Assembly (NCBI RefSeq): GCF_000172795.2
Contig: NZ_CP020947.1
Location: forward strand, 1,119,001-1,183,000
DNA length: 64,000 nt
From: Rhizobium sp. CIAT894
GTDB lineage: Bacteria > Pseudomonadota > Alphaproteobacteria > Rhizobiales > Rhizobiaceae
Direction of reading: 5' to 3'
Part shown: positions 7,961-16,676 of the stretch, piece after piece
How positions within the stretch are numbered: the stretch's first letter is position 1
Layout: each line of letters begins with the position of its first letter
Made by a program: the position numbers and the translations under genes
Notes under the pieces: generated by a model
The model's input: only the letters and a program-made list of their open reading frames with translations
Database searches by the model: none
What the model was told of the DNA's origin: nothing

Positions 7961-8932
7961 TCAAGGTATCAGCAGGATACTGCCCGACGCGCGGCCGGAT
8001 TCCATCTCTTCATGCGCCTTTGCAACGTCGGCCAAACGGTATTCGGCACCGATGCGCGAGACGATCCCCGTTTCCATCGCCCGGATCGCAGCGACAGCAG
8101 CCTCGCGATACTGTCCGACGTCAGCGCACCAGGCCATGATGCTCGGATGGCAGAGCGCTTTGCCCGGGCGAAGTTCCTCGACAGGCACGGGTGGAATGGC
8201 GCCGGCGGCCTGACCGATGGTGACAGCCATGCCGAATGGGCGGACAGAGCGTATGCTCTTGAGAAGCGTCGCGCCGCCTATCCCGTCATAGGCGACGTCG
8301 ACGCCGAGCCCGTTCGTCAACCGCTTCACTTCCGCAACGATATCGGCGCCGCGTCCGACGATCAGATGATCGGCTCCACAAGATGCGGCGAGAGCTGCTT
8401 TTTCGGAGGAGCCGACCGTTCCGATCACCGTGGCTTCGAGCGATTTGGCCCAGCGAACCAGGATGCTGCCGAGCCCGCCCGCGGCCGCATGGATCAGAAC
8501 GTGGTTTCCTGCACGCACATTATAGGTCTTCTTCAACAGCATGTAGGCGGTCATGCCTTTGAGCAGCGAACTCGCTGCCGTTTTTGCCGAAATGGCATCG
8601 GGTAGCTTGATCACCCTTTCAGCGGCGATGTTCCGTGTCGTGCGATAGGCACCAACCGGAGGTCCGGCATAGGCGACGCGATCACCTCTCTCGAACATGG
8701 AGACGCCGGGGCCGACATCCTCGACGATGCCCGCCGCCTCGGCGCCGATCACCGAGGGATAGGACGGCATCGGGTAGAGACCTTTTCGGTGATAAACATC
8801 GAGGAAGTTCGTTCCGATCGCCTCATGACGGATCCGGATCTCGCCATGGCCGGGATCCTCACACTGGTGCTGCTCGACATGGAACTGGGTGATGTCACCG
8901 GGGGCATTCAGCCATATGATCTGGTCGGTCAT
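7961..8932 (-). CDS. NADPH:quinone oxidoreductase (zinc-independent MDR family)
   Basis: 323 aa from ATG 8932. An N-terminal GroES-like domain (IGTNFLDVYHRKGLYP, the classic QOR signature) is followed by a Rossmann domain with AAAGGLGSILVRWAK. Zinc-binding Cys residues of alcohol dehydrogenases are absent, which fits quinone reductases that use NADPH to reduce quinones or other electrophiles in the cytoplasm. It is divergent from a LysR gene 71 bp away, the usual arrangement in which the regulator controls the oxidoreductase. Confidence 0.88.
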   Translation of the reverse strand: MTDQIIWLNAPGDITQFHVEQHQCEDPGHGEIRIRHEAIGTNFLDVYHRKGLYPMPSYPSVIGAEAAGIVEDVGPGVSMFERGDRVAYAGPPVGAYRTTRNIAAERVIKLPDAISAKTAASSLLKGMTAYMLLKKTYNVRAGNHVLIHAAAGGLGSILVRWAKSLEATVIGTVGSSEKAALAASCGADHLIVGRGADIVAEVKRLTNGLGVDVAYDGIGGATLLKSIRSVRPFGMAVTIGQAAGAIPPVPVEELRPGKALCHPSIMAWCADVGQYREAAVAAIRAMETGIVSRIGAEYRLADVAKAHEEMESGRASGSILLIP

Positions 8933-9003
8933 CGCTCGTGTTCTCCTTGGTTGGGACAAACTAGGCGATGGCCTAATGGGTGAAAATTCCCTATTGATGC
9001 ACA
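8933..9003. promoter_or_regulatory. Shared control region of the oxidoreductase and LysR genes
   Basis: A 71-bp divergent intergenic region. LysR proteins usually bind a T-N11-A dyad in such gaps; the A/T-rich part near 8968-9000 is the likeliest place. No single dyad could be fixed by eye. Confidence 0.45.
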
Positions 9004-9870
9004 ATGATTGGGAAAGATTTCACAAAGCTCGACTGGGACGACCTTCGGCATTTCCTGGCGCTGGCGCAATCGGGAACGTTGCTGAGTGCAGCAAAGCAGC
9101 TCGGCGTCGAACATGCGACCGTCAGTCGGCGTGTTTCGTCGCTTGAAGCCGGTCTCGGACGTAAACTCGTGGATCGCCGCGGGCGCCGCATCATCTTGAC
9201 TTCGGACGGAGAGCAGGTTGCCAGGCACGCGGCTCTCGTCGCCGTCCAGGCGGCCGCCATCGAGCAGCTTGGTCGCAGCAGCGCCACGGAATTGCGCGGC
9301 CATGTCAGAATCAGCGCGCCTCCCGCACTCTCAAGCGTGCTGCTCGCAAAACCGATCGCGGCCGTCAGGCGAGACCATCCCGGCGTTGAGATCACGCTTG
9401 TCGGAGAAAAGCGGCTCGCCTCCCTGAACAGGCGCGAGGCGGATGTCGCCGTGCGAATGTCGCGTCCGGAGGAGGGAGATTATGCTATCGCCAAGCTCGG
9501 CGAGACGAGCTTTCATCTCTACGCATCGAAGGCCTATCTCGAAACGGTTCCACCATCGGACTGGACCTTCATCGGTTACGACGAAACCATGAACGCCTCG
9601 CCGCAACAATTGCGGCTGGCCGAATTGGCCGCCGGCCGGCCGATCGCCGTGAGGTCGTCCGTTCTGGAGTTTCAGGCCGCAACGGCAAGCCTTGGTGCAG
9701 GGGTCGTCATGCTCCCCGATTTCGCCGTCGCGGAGTCCAGCGGTCTCCAGCGCATTGAAACCGATCAGCCGTTGACGAGAGAGGTCTGGCTGGTTGTCCA
9801 TGCTGATATCAAAGACGTGCCATCCGTCCGCGTCGTCGTCGATGCGCTGAAAAACGCTCTGGGCAGGTAG
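9004..9870 (+). CDS. LysR-family transcriptional regulator
   Basis: 288 aa. The N-terminal winged helix is WDDLRHFLALAQSGTLLSAAKQLG..ATVSRRVSSLE, typical of LysR proteins. It is followed by an effector domain from ~residue 95 (GHVRISAPPALSS), of the type found in short-effector LysR regulators that use LysR_substrate folds. It is divergent from the quinone oxidoreductase gene and probably regulates it in response to a quinone or electrophile, which is inference from position. The gene ends 126 bp before the convergent penicillin-binding protein gene, with a palindromic repeat in between. Confidence 0.88.
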   Translation: MIGKDFTKLDWDDLRHFLALAQSGTLLSAAKQLGVEHATVSRRVSSLEAGLGRKLVDRRGRRIILTSDGEQVARHAALVAVQAAAIEQLGRSSATELRGHVRISAPPALSSVLLAKPIAAVRRDHPGVEITLVGEKRLASLNRREADVAVRMSRPEEGDYAIAKLGETSFHLYASKAYLETVPPSDWTFIGYDETMNASPQQLRLAELAAGRPIAVRSSVLEFQAATASLGAGVVMLPDFAVAESSGLQRIETDQPLTREVWLVVHADIKDVPSVRVVVDALKNALGR

Positions 9871-9871
9871 A

Positions 9872-9973
9872 GCATGTCGCGCAAAAGTGTGCGGCGGTTT
9901 TGCGGCAACGACATGCGGAAAACAAAGACCTAAAGCGCGAGGAGCGAATCCGAAAGATCGCGACGCGCTTTAG
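9872..9973. repeat. Pair of rhizobial palindromic repeats
   Basis: Two adjacent inverted repeats in the gap between convergent genes: GCATGTCG..CGACATGC (about 9873-9916) and TAAAGCGCG..CGCGCTTTA (about 9931-9973). This type of intergenic palindrome, with the GCAAAA(C/G)TG core, is widespread in rhizobial chromosomes; it could also slow transcription from both sides. Confidence 0.6.
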
Positions 9974-9995
9974 TTCCGGCCTCCGCGCAACCGCC

Positions 9996-12311
9996 TCACT
10001 TTTCGCAAAGCCGCCGGCCGCCGGAATAGGGTTGATAGGTACAGTCGGATGGGCGGAAGGATCGGTAACTGCGCGAGCAGGCGGTGATGTTGCAGGACTG
10101 CGGCGCGCCTTGACCATCGACGGCTTCTTCGTTCGATCGCACTCCGCTCAGCGTCGGCTCGACGGTCGCCTCGCTGACGAAGTCCCGCCAGATATGGGCT
10201 GGCAGGGCGCCCCCCGTCACCCCCTTCATCGGCGCGTCATCGTCATTGCCAACCCAGACACCCACCACGAGGGCGTCCGTGAAGCCGACGAACCAGGCAT
10301 CCCGATTGTTCTGGCTGGTGCCGGTCTTGCCGGCCGCAAAGGTGCCGGGATCTGCTCCCCGTCCAGTGCCGCGCTCGACCACCAGTTGCAGCAGCCCGAG
10401 GAGATCGGACTGGTAGGGCGAGAGATCGACACTCGGCTTCGATTGTGCGCCAACGCGAAAGGTCTTGGGCTGCCCTGCCGCTTGGAAATCGATGATGCCC
10501 CAGGGCCTGACAGGTGCCCTGCCGAGCTGGACGGACGCATAGGCGCTGGTGAGATTAAGCAGATTGACTTCGGAGGTACCGAGCGCCAAAGACGGCGTGT
10601 TGGCCAGTGGCGCATCGATGCCGAGTTCGCGCGCTGCGGCAATCACATTGTCCAGGCCGACCTCTTGGGCAAGCGTTACTGACGCGGCATTGAGCGATCG
10701 CGCGAACGCCTCGGCAAGCGTGACCCAACCGTGATAATTGCCGCCGGAATTTTCCGGCGACCAGCCATCGATGTCGATTGGCGCGTCCAGCACCTGGTCG
10801 GACAAGGTGAGCCCAGCTTTCAATGCCGCGAAGTAGACAAACAGCTTGAAGGTGGAGCCCGGCTGGCGCATCGCAGTGACGGCGCGGTTGAACTGGCTCG
10901 CCTTGTAGTCGCGCCCGCCAACCATCGCAACGACCGCGCCGTCCGGCGTCATCGCAACCAGCGCGGCCTGCGATGCTCCCACTGTTTTTCCTTCACCATC
11001 TAAGGACCTTGTCACGATCCTTTCGGCGATCTGCTGCAATTGCGGCACCAGCGTGGTGCGCACCGTCGTCGAGCCTGGCGAGGAGCCGGCGATTTCGCTC
11101 GCCTGCGGCGAAATCCAGTCTGCAAACCAGCTTCCGGAGCGCGGCGTGGGCGTCGTTGGGTGCAGCCTGGCAAAGCTCGTCTTGGCCTCCGCCGCCTGTG
11201 GCGCGGTGATTTTGCCATTGGCCGTCATCGCGTCGAGAACGACCATGGTGCGCTGCCGGGCGCCTTCGAAATTGTCGATCGGGTTCCATTGGCTCGGCGC
11301 CCGCAGCAGCCCCGCCAGCATCGCCGACTCCGGCAGGTTGAGGGCGCCGATATCCTTGTTGAAATAGATGCGCGCGGCGGCAGGCATGCCGGTTGCGCCC
11401 GCGCCAAGATAGACGCTGTTGAGATAGCGCGTCAGGATTTCATGCTTGCCGAGCTTCCACTCCAGCCAGACGGCGATGACAAGCTCCTGAATCTTCCGTT
11501 TTATCGTTCGATCGCTGTCGAGATATTGCAGCTTGATGAGCTGCTGCGTGATGGTGCTGCCGCCCTCGACCACCGAGCCGGCCTCCAGGTTCCGCAGAAA
11601 CGCCCTGCCGATGCCCCTCGGATCGACGCCGAAATGGTCCATGAACCGGCGGTCCTCGATCGAAAGCACGGCGTCGATCAGATGGGGTGGAAACTGGTCG
11701 TATCGCGCATATGGTCCTTGATAAGGCCCCTGTCTGACCAATGGCGCGCCGTCGGCGGTTTCCAGCACCACGACCGGCTTCAGTGTTCCATCCCGGATTT
11801 CGCTCCAGGGCACATCCTTCAGTGCCCATACCAGCACGCTGGTGACGAGGAGGCAGACAAGCAACGCCGTCCCTATGGCGAATTTCCGCCAGCCCGCCAG
11901 AAGCGGCCGGCGCCGCCGGCGACTTTCACCAGGATTGCCACGCCGATCGCGAATTCCGCGTCCGGCTCTGGCCAGAGCAGTGGTCATCCACCGAATTGGC
12001 GCCGATGTGGTTACCAGCCGCATCGACCTCCTCAGCTTCCGCCTTAGAACCGAAGCGGCTGTCCTGGTCTTCGCCAACGCCGAACTTGCCTGCAAATCGT
12101 GACGCAGCGCACGGAACAGACTGCTCGCGGCCCGTCTGGTTTGGCCGAAGGATCCCTGGGGCGGTTGCGGGTCGTCGACTTGGGTGATGTCTTGCGAATC
12201 CGAGGCTGCGGCTTGCGGCGCCGAATCGACTGTCTGATTGCGACCCGAGCTCGAGCTGCCAACGCTTTCACCTGAGGATTCGGCACTTGAGGATTCGGGC
12301 GAATTGGGCAT
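9996..12311 (-). CDS. Class A penicillin-binding protein (transglycosylase/transpeptidase)
   Basis: 771 aa. A Ser-rich and then Arg-rich cytoplasmic tail (~1-140) precedes one membrane helix (~145-165). The GT51 domain has its catalytic Glu219 in SIEDRRF and the GGSTITQQL motif. The transpeptidase has Ser486-x-x-Lys489 (GSTFK), SLN at 539-541 and KTG at 662-664. It builds and cross-links peptidoglycan in the periplasm. The C-terminal ~35 residues contain four Cys and a RSYRSF...CTYQPYSGGRR pattern like the BA14K motif (see findings). Start at ATG 12311; the upstream TAGCGGTAAACG is only a weak ribosome site. Confidence 0.92.
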   Translation of the reverse strand: MPNSPESSSAESSGESVGSSSSGRNQTVDSAPQAAASDSQDITQVDDPQPPQGSFGQTRRAASSLFRALRHDLQASSALAKTRTAASVLRRKLRRSMRLVTTSAPIRWMTTALARAGRGIRDRRGNPGESRRRRRPLLAGWRKFAIGTALLVCLLVTSVLVWALKDVPWSEIRDGTLKPVVVLETADGAPLVRQGPYQGPYARYDQFPPHLIDAVLSIEDRRFMDHFGVDPRGIGRAFLRNLEAGSVVEGGSTITQQLIKLQYLDSDRTIKRKIQELVIAVWLEWKLGKHEILTRYLNSVYLGAGATGMPAAARIYFNKDIGALNLPESAMLAGLLRAPSQWNPIDNFEGARQRTMVVLDAMTANGKITAPQAAEAKTSFARLHPTTPTPRSGSWFADWISPQASEIAGSSPGSTTVRTTLVPQLQQIAERIVTRSLDGEGKTVGASQAALVAMTPDGAVVAMVGGRDYKASQFNRAVTAMRQPGSTFKLFVYFAALKAGLTLSDQVLDAPIDIDGWSPENSGGNYHGWVTLAEAFARSLNAASVTLAQEVGLDNVIAAARELGIDAPLANTPSLALGTSEVNLLNLTSAYASVQLGRAPVRPWGIIDFQAAGQPKTFRVGAQSKPSVDLSPYQSDLLGLLQLVVERGTGRGADPGTFAAGKTGTSQNNRDAWFVGFTDALVVGVWVGNDDDAPMKGVTGGALPAHIWRDFVSEATVEPTLSGVRSNEEAVDGQGAPQSCNITACSRSYRSFRPSDCTYQPYSGGRRLCEK

Positions 12312-12485
12312 CGTTTACCGCTAAAAAGCCAACGCAGCATGACCTTTATAGCCGGGTGATGCCGAGTGTTCTACCGCAAAAGGCCAAACGTTTCCCGTTT
12401 CCCGTCTGGCCGCCGGAAGCAGACACGAAGCTCATTTCACAACGTCCAAGTCCTGGAGGCCAGTCCTGCTGGCCCCCAGATCTTA

Positions 12486-13982
12486 TCAGATATCGCTGGC
12501 AGCGCTCGACCAGAGGTCGGCGGCTTCGGCTGCCGTCATGCGCCGTACCTCGGCCTCGTGGCTGCGGCTGGCGAAGAGTTCGCTGGCCATGATCTGTTCG
12601 GCAAGATCGGCCGGCAGCGAGAGAATGACGCGGCCTTCGCCATTGTGCAGGCCGCCAAGTTCGGTGCGCTTGCCGGTCACCATGCCGCCGGCGACCGTGT
12701 TGTTGGTCTCCGGATCGATCAGGATGAAGGAGCCGGACTGCCGGTTCTGCTCATACGGGTCGAAGATCGCCGCTTCGTCGAAGGAAAGGCGCACTTTGCC
12801 GATTGCGTTCATGTAGAGCCGCTGGGCGGCGTTCCATGTGCCGGTCTTGAGTTCCAGCTGGCTGAGCGGCTGCACCTGGACGCGCTGGCGGCGCGAACCG
12901 CTTTTCAGCCAGTAGCGTTTGCCGGGCTCGATGCCTTCGGGCTGGAGTGCGACGATCTGTGCGTCGAAGGCAAGGCCGACCTGCGGCTGGGCGTCGATCG
13001 AGACGATCATGTCGCCGCGCGCCACATCGACCTGGCGGTCGAGCACCAGCGTGATCGCATCACCGGCAACGGCGGCATTGCGCACCAGATCGAAGGTGAC
13101 GATCTTGGAGACATTGGCGACCATGCCGGACGGCAGGATCATGACGCTGTCGCCCGGCTTGACCGAGCCGCCGGCAACCGTGCCCTGATAACCGCGGAAG
13201 CTTTCGCCCGGGCGCGAGACACGCTGCACCGAAAGGCGGAAGCCGACCGTCTGCGACGAGCGCACGGTCGCAAGCTCCAGCGTCTCGACCAGCGTCGGGC
13301 CGGTGTACCAGGGCATGGCGGCCTGGCCGGAATAGACGACGTTTTCGCCCTTCAGCGCCGACATCGGAATGGCGGTGATCTGCTTGACGCCGAGCGACAG
13401 GGCAAATTCCCGGAATTCATGGCTGATCTTGTCGAAGCCGGCGCGATCATAGCCCGTCAGGTCGATCTTGTTGACGGCGAGCACGAACTGCTTGATGCCG
13501 AGCAGCGAAGCGATCGTCGCGTGGCGGCGCGTCTGCTCCAGAATGCCGAAGCGCGCATCGACGAGCAGGATGGCGAGATCGGCGGTCGAGGCGCCGGTCG
13601 CCATGTTGCGGGTATATTGCTCGTGGCCGGGCGTGTCGGCGACGATGAAGGAGCGCTTGTCGGTCGAGAAATAGCGATAGGCGACATCGATGGTGATGCC
13701 CTGTTCGCGCTCGGCCTGCAGGCCGTCGAGCAGCAGGGCGAAGTCGGGCAGGCCGAGATCGTTCTGCTTGCCGGTGGAATCGCGCTGCAGCGTGGCGGCC
13801 TGGTCTTCCTTGACCGCCTTGGTGTCCCAGAGCAGGCGGCCGATCAGGGTCGACTTGCCGTCATCGACGCTGCCGCAGGTAATCAGGCGCAACGGGCGCG
13901 AGTCGCGCAGAGCTTTCTGCGGCTCGGCCGCAGGCAGGCTGACGGCGGTGGCGGCCGAGACGGCGGTGTTGGCTGCGGTCAT
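12486..13982 (-). CDS. cysN: Sulfate adenylyltransferase large subunit (GTPase)
   Basis: 498 aa from ATG 13982, one base after the cysD stop. G-domain motifs: GSVDDGKS at 37-44, DTPGH at 116-120, NKID at 171-174. Elongation-factor-like beta-barrel domains follow. With CysD it makes adenosine 5'-phosphosulfate (APS) from ATP and sulfate, driven by GTP. No CysC (APS kinase) domain is fused at the C-terminus, unlike the related NodQ proteins of nodulation. This agrees with the APS-type reductase encoded by cysH, since APS is used directly. Last gene of the cysH-cysD-cysN unit. Confidence 0.95.
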   Translation of the reverse strand: MTAANTAVSAATAVSLPAAEPQKALRDSRPLRLITCGSVDDGKSTLIGRLLWDTKAVKEDQAATLQRDSTGKQNDLGLPDFALLLDGLQAEREQGITIDVAYRYFSTDKRSFIVADTPGHEQYTRNMATGASTADLAILLVDARFGILEQTRRHATIASLLGIKQFVLAVNKIDLTGYDRAGFDKISHEFREFALSLGVKQITAIPMSALKGENVVYSGQAAMPWYTGPTLVETLELATVRSSQTVGFRLSVQRVSRPGESFRGYQGTVAGGSVKPGDSVMILPSGMVANVSKIVTFDLVRNAAVAGDAITLVLDRQVDVARGDMIVSIDAQPQVGLAFDAQIVALQPEGIEPGKRYWLKSGSRRQRVQVQPLSQLELKTGTWNAAQRLYMNAIGKVRLSFDEAAIFDPYEQNRQSGSFILIDPETNNTVAGGMVTGKRTELGGLHNGEGRVILSLPADLAEQIMASELFASRSHEAEVRRMTAAEAADLWSSAASDI

Positions 13983-13983
13983 C

Positions 13984-14937
13984 TCAGAAATATCCTTCAC
14001 GCTTCTTCTTTTCCATGGAGCCGGACTGGTCGCGGTCGATGGCGCGGCCCTGGCGTTCGGACACCGTTGCAATTTCGAGTTCGGCGATCACCTCTTCGAG
14101 GGTGGTCGCCTGGGAGCGGATGGCGCCGGTCAGCGGGAAATCGCCGAGCGTGCGGAAGCGGATCATGCCTTCCTGGCGCACTTCGCCGGGCAGCAGTTCC
14201 AGGCGCGGATCCTCGGCCAGGATCATCATGCCGTCGCGCTCCACGAACGGCCGCTTCCTGGCGTAGTAGAGCGGCACCAGCGGAATGTCCTCGGCCTGGA
14301 TGTAGCGCCAGATATCCACTTCCGTCCAGTTCGACAGCGGGAAGGCGCGCACGCTCTCGCCCTTGCGGATCATGCCGTTATAGACGTTCCAGAGTTCCGG
14401 CCGCTGGTTGCGCGGATCCCAGCGATGGTCGGGGGTACGGAAGGAATAGATGCGCTCCTTGGCGCGGCTTGCCTCCTCGTCGCGGCGCGCGCCGCCGAAA
14501 GCGGCGTCGAACTGGCCGGCATCGAGCGCCTGGCGCAGGCTTTCGGTCTTCATGATGTCGGTGAAGGCGGCCGAACCATGGGTGAAGGGCGTGATGTTTT
14601 CGGCCGCGCCGCGCGGATTGATGTGCTCGATCAGGTCGAGATCGTACTTCTTCGCGGTTTCGTCGCGGAAGGCGATCATCTCGCGGAATTTCCAGCCGGT
14701 ATTCACATGCAGCAGCGGGAAGGGCACGCGGCCGGGATAGAAGGCCTTGCGCGCCAGGTGCAGCAGCACCGAGGAATCCTTGCCGATCGAATAGAGCATG
14801 ACGGGACGCTCGAATTCGGCCGCGACCTCGCGGAAGATATGGATGGATTCGTTTTCCAGCGCCTTCAGATGCGGGTCGAGCGGCGCCTTGGTGCTCTGGG
14901 GATTGCTGAGTTCCGTATCCGGACGGCTATCGGGCAT
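13984..14937 (-). CDS. cysD: Sulfate adenylyltransferase small subunit
   Basis: 317 aa, the normal size. An N-type ATP pyrophosphatase P-loop SIGKDS (50-55) is followed by [12 protein letters not shown] and the conserved FGGARRDEE motif. It forms APS from ATP and sulfate together with CysN, in the cytoplasm. It lies 114 bp downstream of cysH and one base upstream of cysN. The gap after cysH is short enough for a common transcript, but an extra promoter there is possible. Confidence 0.95.
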   Translation of the reverse strand: MPDSRPDTELSNPQSTKAPLDPHLKALENESIHIFREVAAEFERPVMLYSIGKDSSVLLHLARKAFYPGRVPFPLLHVNTGWKFREMIAFRDETAKKYDLDLIEHINPRGAAENITPFTHGSAAFTDIMKTESLRQALDAGQFDAAFGGARRDEEASRAKERIYSFRTPDHRWDPRNQRPELWNVYNGMIRKGESVRAFPLSNWTEVDIWRYIQAEDIPLVPLYYARKRPFVERDGMMILAEDPRLELLPGEVRQEGMIRFRTLGDFPLTGAIRSQATTLEEVIAELEIATVSERQGRAIDRDQSGSMEKKKREGYF

Positions 14938-15051
14938 GTCTTACTCCAGGCTGTCTGTCGTTTGCGGCGGCCCGCAAACAATTCCTTGATGTTGGCTTTC
15001 CCAAGGCAGCGGCGGTCGCCGCGCCTTGAATTGGGATAGCCGTGAAGTTGA

Positions 15052-15792
15052 TTATACCGCGGCGATCGCCGCAGCTTCTTCGGCGACATGCAGGCCGCAT
15101 TCGCGCGTCTCGTCCTGCTCCCACCACCAGCGGCCGGCGCGTTCCGGCTCGCCGGGCTTGATCGCCCGGGTGCAGGGCTCGCAGCCGATCGAGGGATAGC
15201 CGCGGGCATGCAGCGGGTTGACCGGCACGCCGTTTGCGGCAACGAAGGCCTTGATCGCCTCGAGATCCCAATCGGCGAGCGGATTGACCTTCAACAGGTG
15301 CCGTTCGGCATCATATTCGGCAAAGGGCGTTTCAGCGCGGTTGGCGGATTGGCCGCGGCGCAGGCCGGTGATCCAGATGGTGGCACCTTCGAGCGCGCGC
15401 GCAAGCGGCTTCAGCTTGCGCACGCCGCAACAGGCATGCCGGGCCTCGACGCTCTCGTAGAAACCGTTGAGGCCGTATTGCGCCGCATAGGCGTCGATAT
15501 CGGCCTTTTCAGGCTCATAGCGCTGGATCTTGATGTCGTACTGGCTTTCCGTCTCTTCGATCAGCGCCAGCGTCTCGGCAAACAGCCGGCCGGTCTGCAG
15601 CGTTGCGACATCGATCGGCAGGCGGTGGGTGCCGATCTCGGCTGATATCACCTGGTCCTCGATGCCGAGCGAAGTGGTGAACACCACACGGCCGCCGAGG
15701 CTCGAGACCAGCGACAGACGCCCGGCCAGGTCGAGACCCGCCAGCCTGTCATTCACAGCCTCGGCTTCGGCAATCGAATTGATAACAGTCAT
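15052..15792 (-). CDS. cysH: APS reductase (assimilatory, [4Fe-4S] type)
   Basis: 246 aa from ATG 15792 (AAGGACAGGA ribosome site); the longer open frame to 15882 has no ribosome site. It carries the PP-loop-like TTSLGIED (39-46). The Cys pairs Cys121-Cys122 (HACCGVRK) and Cys204-Cys207 (CEPC), which bind an iron-sulfur cluster, mark APS reductase rather than PAPS reductase. The catalytic Cys232 lies in ECGLH. It reduces APS to sulfite with thioredoxin. This fits a genome using APS directly, with cysD and cysN next in line. Confidence 0.95.
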   Translation of the reverse strand: MTVINSIAEAEAVNDRLAGLDLAGRLSLVSSLGGRVVFTTSLGIEDQVISAEIGTHRLPIDVATLQTGRLFAETLALIEETESQYDIKIQRYEPEKADIDAYAAQYGLNGFYESVEARHACCGVRKLKPLARALEGATIWITGLRRGQSANRAETPFAEYDAERHLLKVNPLADWDLEAIKAFVAANGVPVNPLHARGYPSIGCEPCTRAIKPGEPERAGRWWWEQDETRECGLHVAEEAAAIAAV

Positions 15793-16212
15793 AGATTCCT
15801 GTCCTTTGTTGACCGGAGTATCGCAGTTCAATCCAGGATCGGACAGAAAAAGGGATTTCGAAAGCTGCGGCCGGAGGAGCAAATATCTCTCCTAAGCTGC
15901 CGCAATGCAAAAAAAACAGCCGCCCGAGGATAAAAATCCCCGCGAACAGCTTGTATGTCTATAAAAATAGTAGAGTTACACGTAGCCTGTCAATCCGAAA
16001 TCTGAAGTGATGCCGAAAAAGGTGCGAAACGGACCGTTTTGGCGTAGATTGCAGAACGTTGGCCGAGGGTGAAAAACAAGGCCAAAATGCTTGTTCCTCA
16101 AGGCCTTCCCCGGCGCGTTCAAATTCCGTTCATGCTGGTTGTGCCATAGAGGCGAAAGTACTTCCGTAGCGGTGCGGAGAATCGCGCCGCCTGTGTGTGT
16201 CGATGGTCTGAG
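15793..16212. promoter_or_regulatory. Divergent promoter region of cysH and the Rrf2 gene
   Basis: 420 bp between divergent starts. A marked A/T-rich stretch at ~15905-15985 (TATAAAAATAG) is the most likely cysH promoter/operator area. No coding frame or obvious RNA. A binding site for the adjacent Rrf2 regulator here is inferred, not seen. Confidence 0.5.
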
Positions 16213-16659
16213 ATGATTACGCAAAAGGCGAAATATGCGCTGCGGGCGCTGACGGCTCTGGCCGATGCCGATGCCGACGAACCGGTGATGATTTCCGATA
16301 TCGCGGCACAGCAGAAGATCCCGAAGAAGTTCCTCGAACAGATCCTGCTCGACCTGAAACATCACGGCATCGTCGTCAGCCGCCGCGGCAAGCAGGGCGG
16401 TTATCTCCTGCTCAAACCTGCCCACACCATCACCTTCGGCGAGATCCTGCGCATCGTCGACGGCCCGATCGCGCCGCTGCCCTGCCTGTCGATCACCGCC
16501 TACCGCCGGTGCGACGATTGCGACGGCGAACAGAACTGCCAGATCCGCCACGTCTTCGCCAAGGTGGCCGACGCCACCCGCAAGGTGCTGTTCTCCACGA
16601 CCATCGCCGACGCCGCCCAGCCCGCCCACAGCGCCGAAGTCACCCGGCTGCTCGCCTGA
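16213..16659 (+). CDS. Rrf2-family regulator, probably of sulfur assimilation
   Basis: 148 aa from ATG 16213. Rrf2 winged helix: MITQKAKYALRALTALA at the N-terminus, then IPKKFLEQILLDLKHHGIVVSRRGKQGGY. Four Cys residues lie at 91, 100, 103 and 109 (CLSITAYRRCDDCDGEQNC). Rrf2 proteins such as IscR, NsrR and RirA bind Fe-S clusters through similar Cys sets, so cluster sensing is likely. Divergent from cysH, so it probably controls cysH-cysD-cysN in the manner of CymR-like or IscR-like proteins (inference). The next gene is convergent with it, 17 bp away. Confidence 0.85.
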   Translation: MITQKAKYALRALTALADADADEPVMISDIAAQQKIPKKFLEQILLDLKHHGIVVSRRGKQGGYLLLKPAHTITFGEILRIVDGPIAPLPCLSITAYRRCDDCDGEQNCQIRHVFAKVADATRKVLFSTTIADAAQPAHSAEVTRLLA

Positions 16660-16676
16660 TCGGCAGCTTTCCCAGA

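Noticed and set aside
9872..9973. Palindromes first considered as a possible CRISPR or small RNA
   Set aside because: Only two unlike hairpins, no regular spacers, and the pattern is that of rhizobial intergenic repeats.
12366..14555. Very long plus-strand open frame opposite cysN and cysD
   Set aside because: It is antisense to genes with complete conserved motifs; high GC at third positions leaves the opposite strand open. No ribosome site or family pattern.
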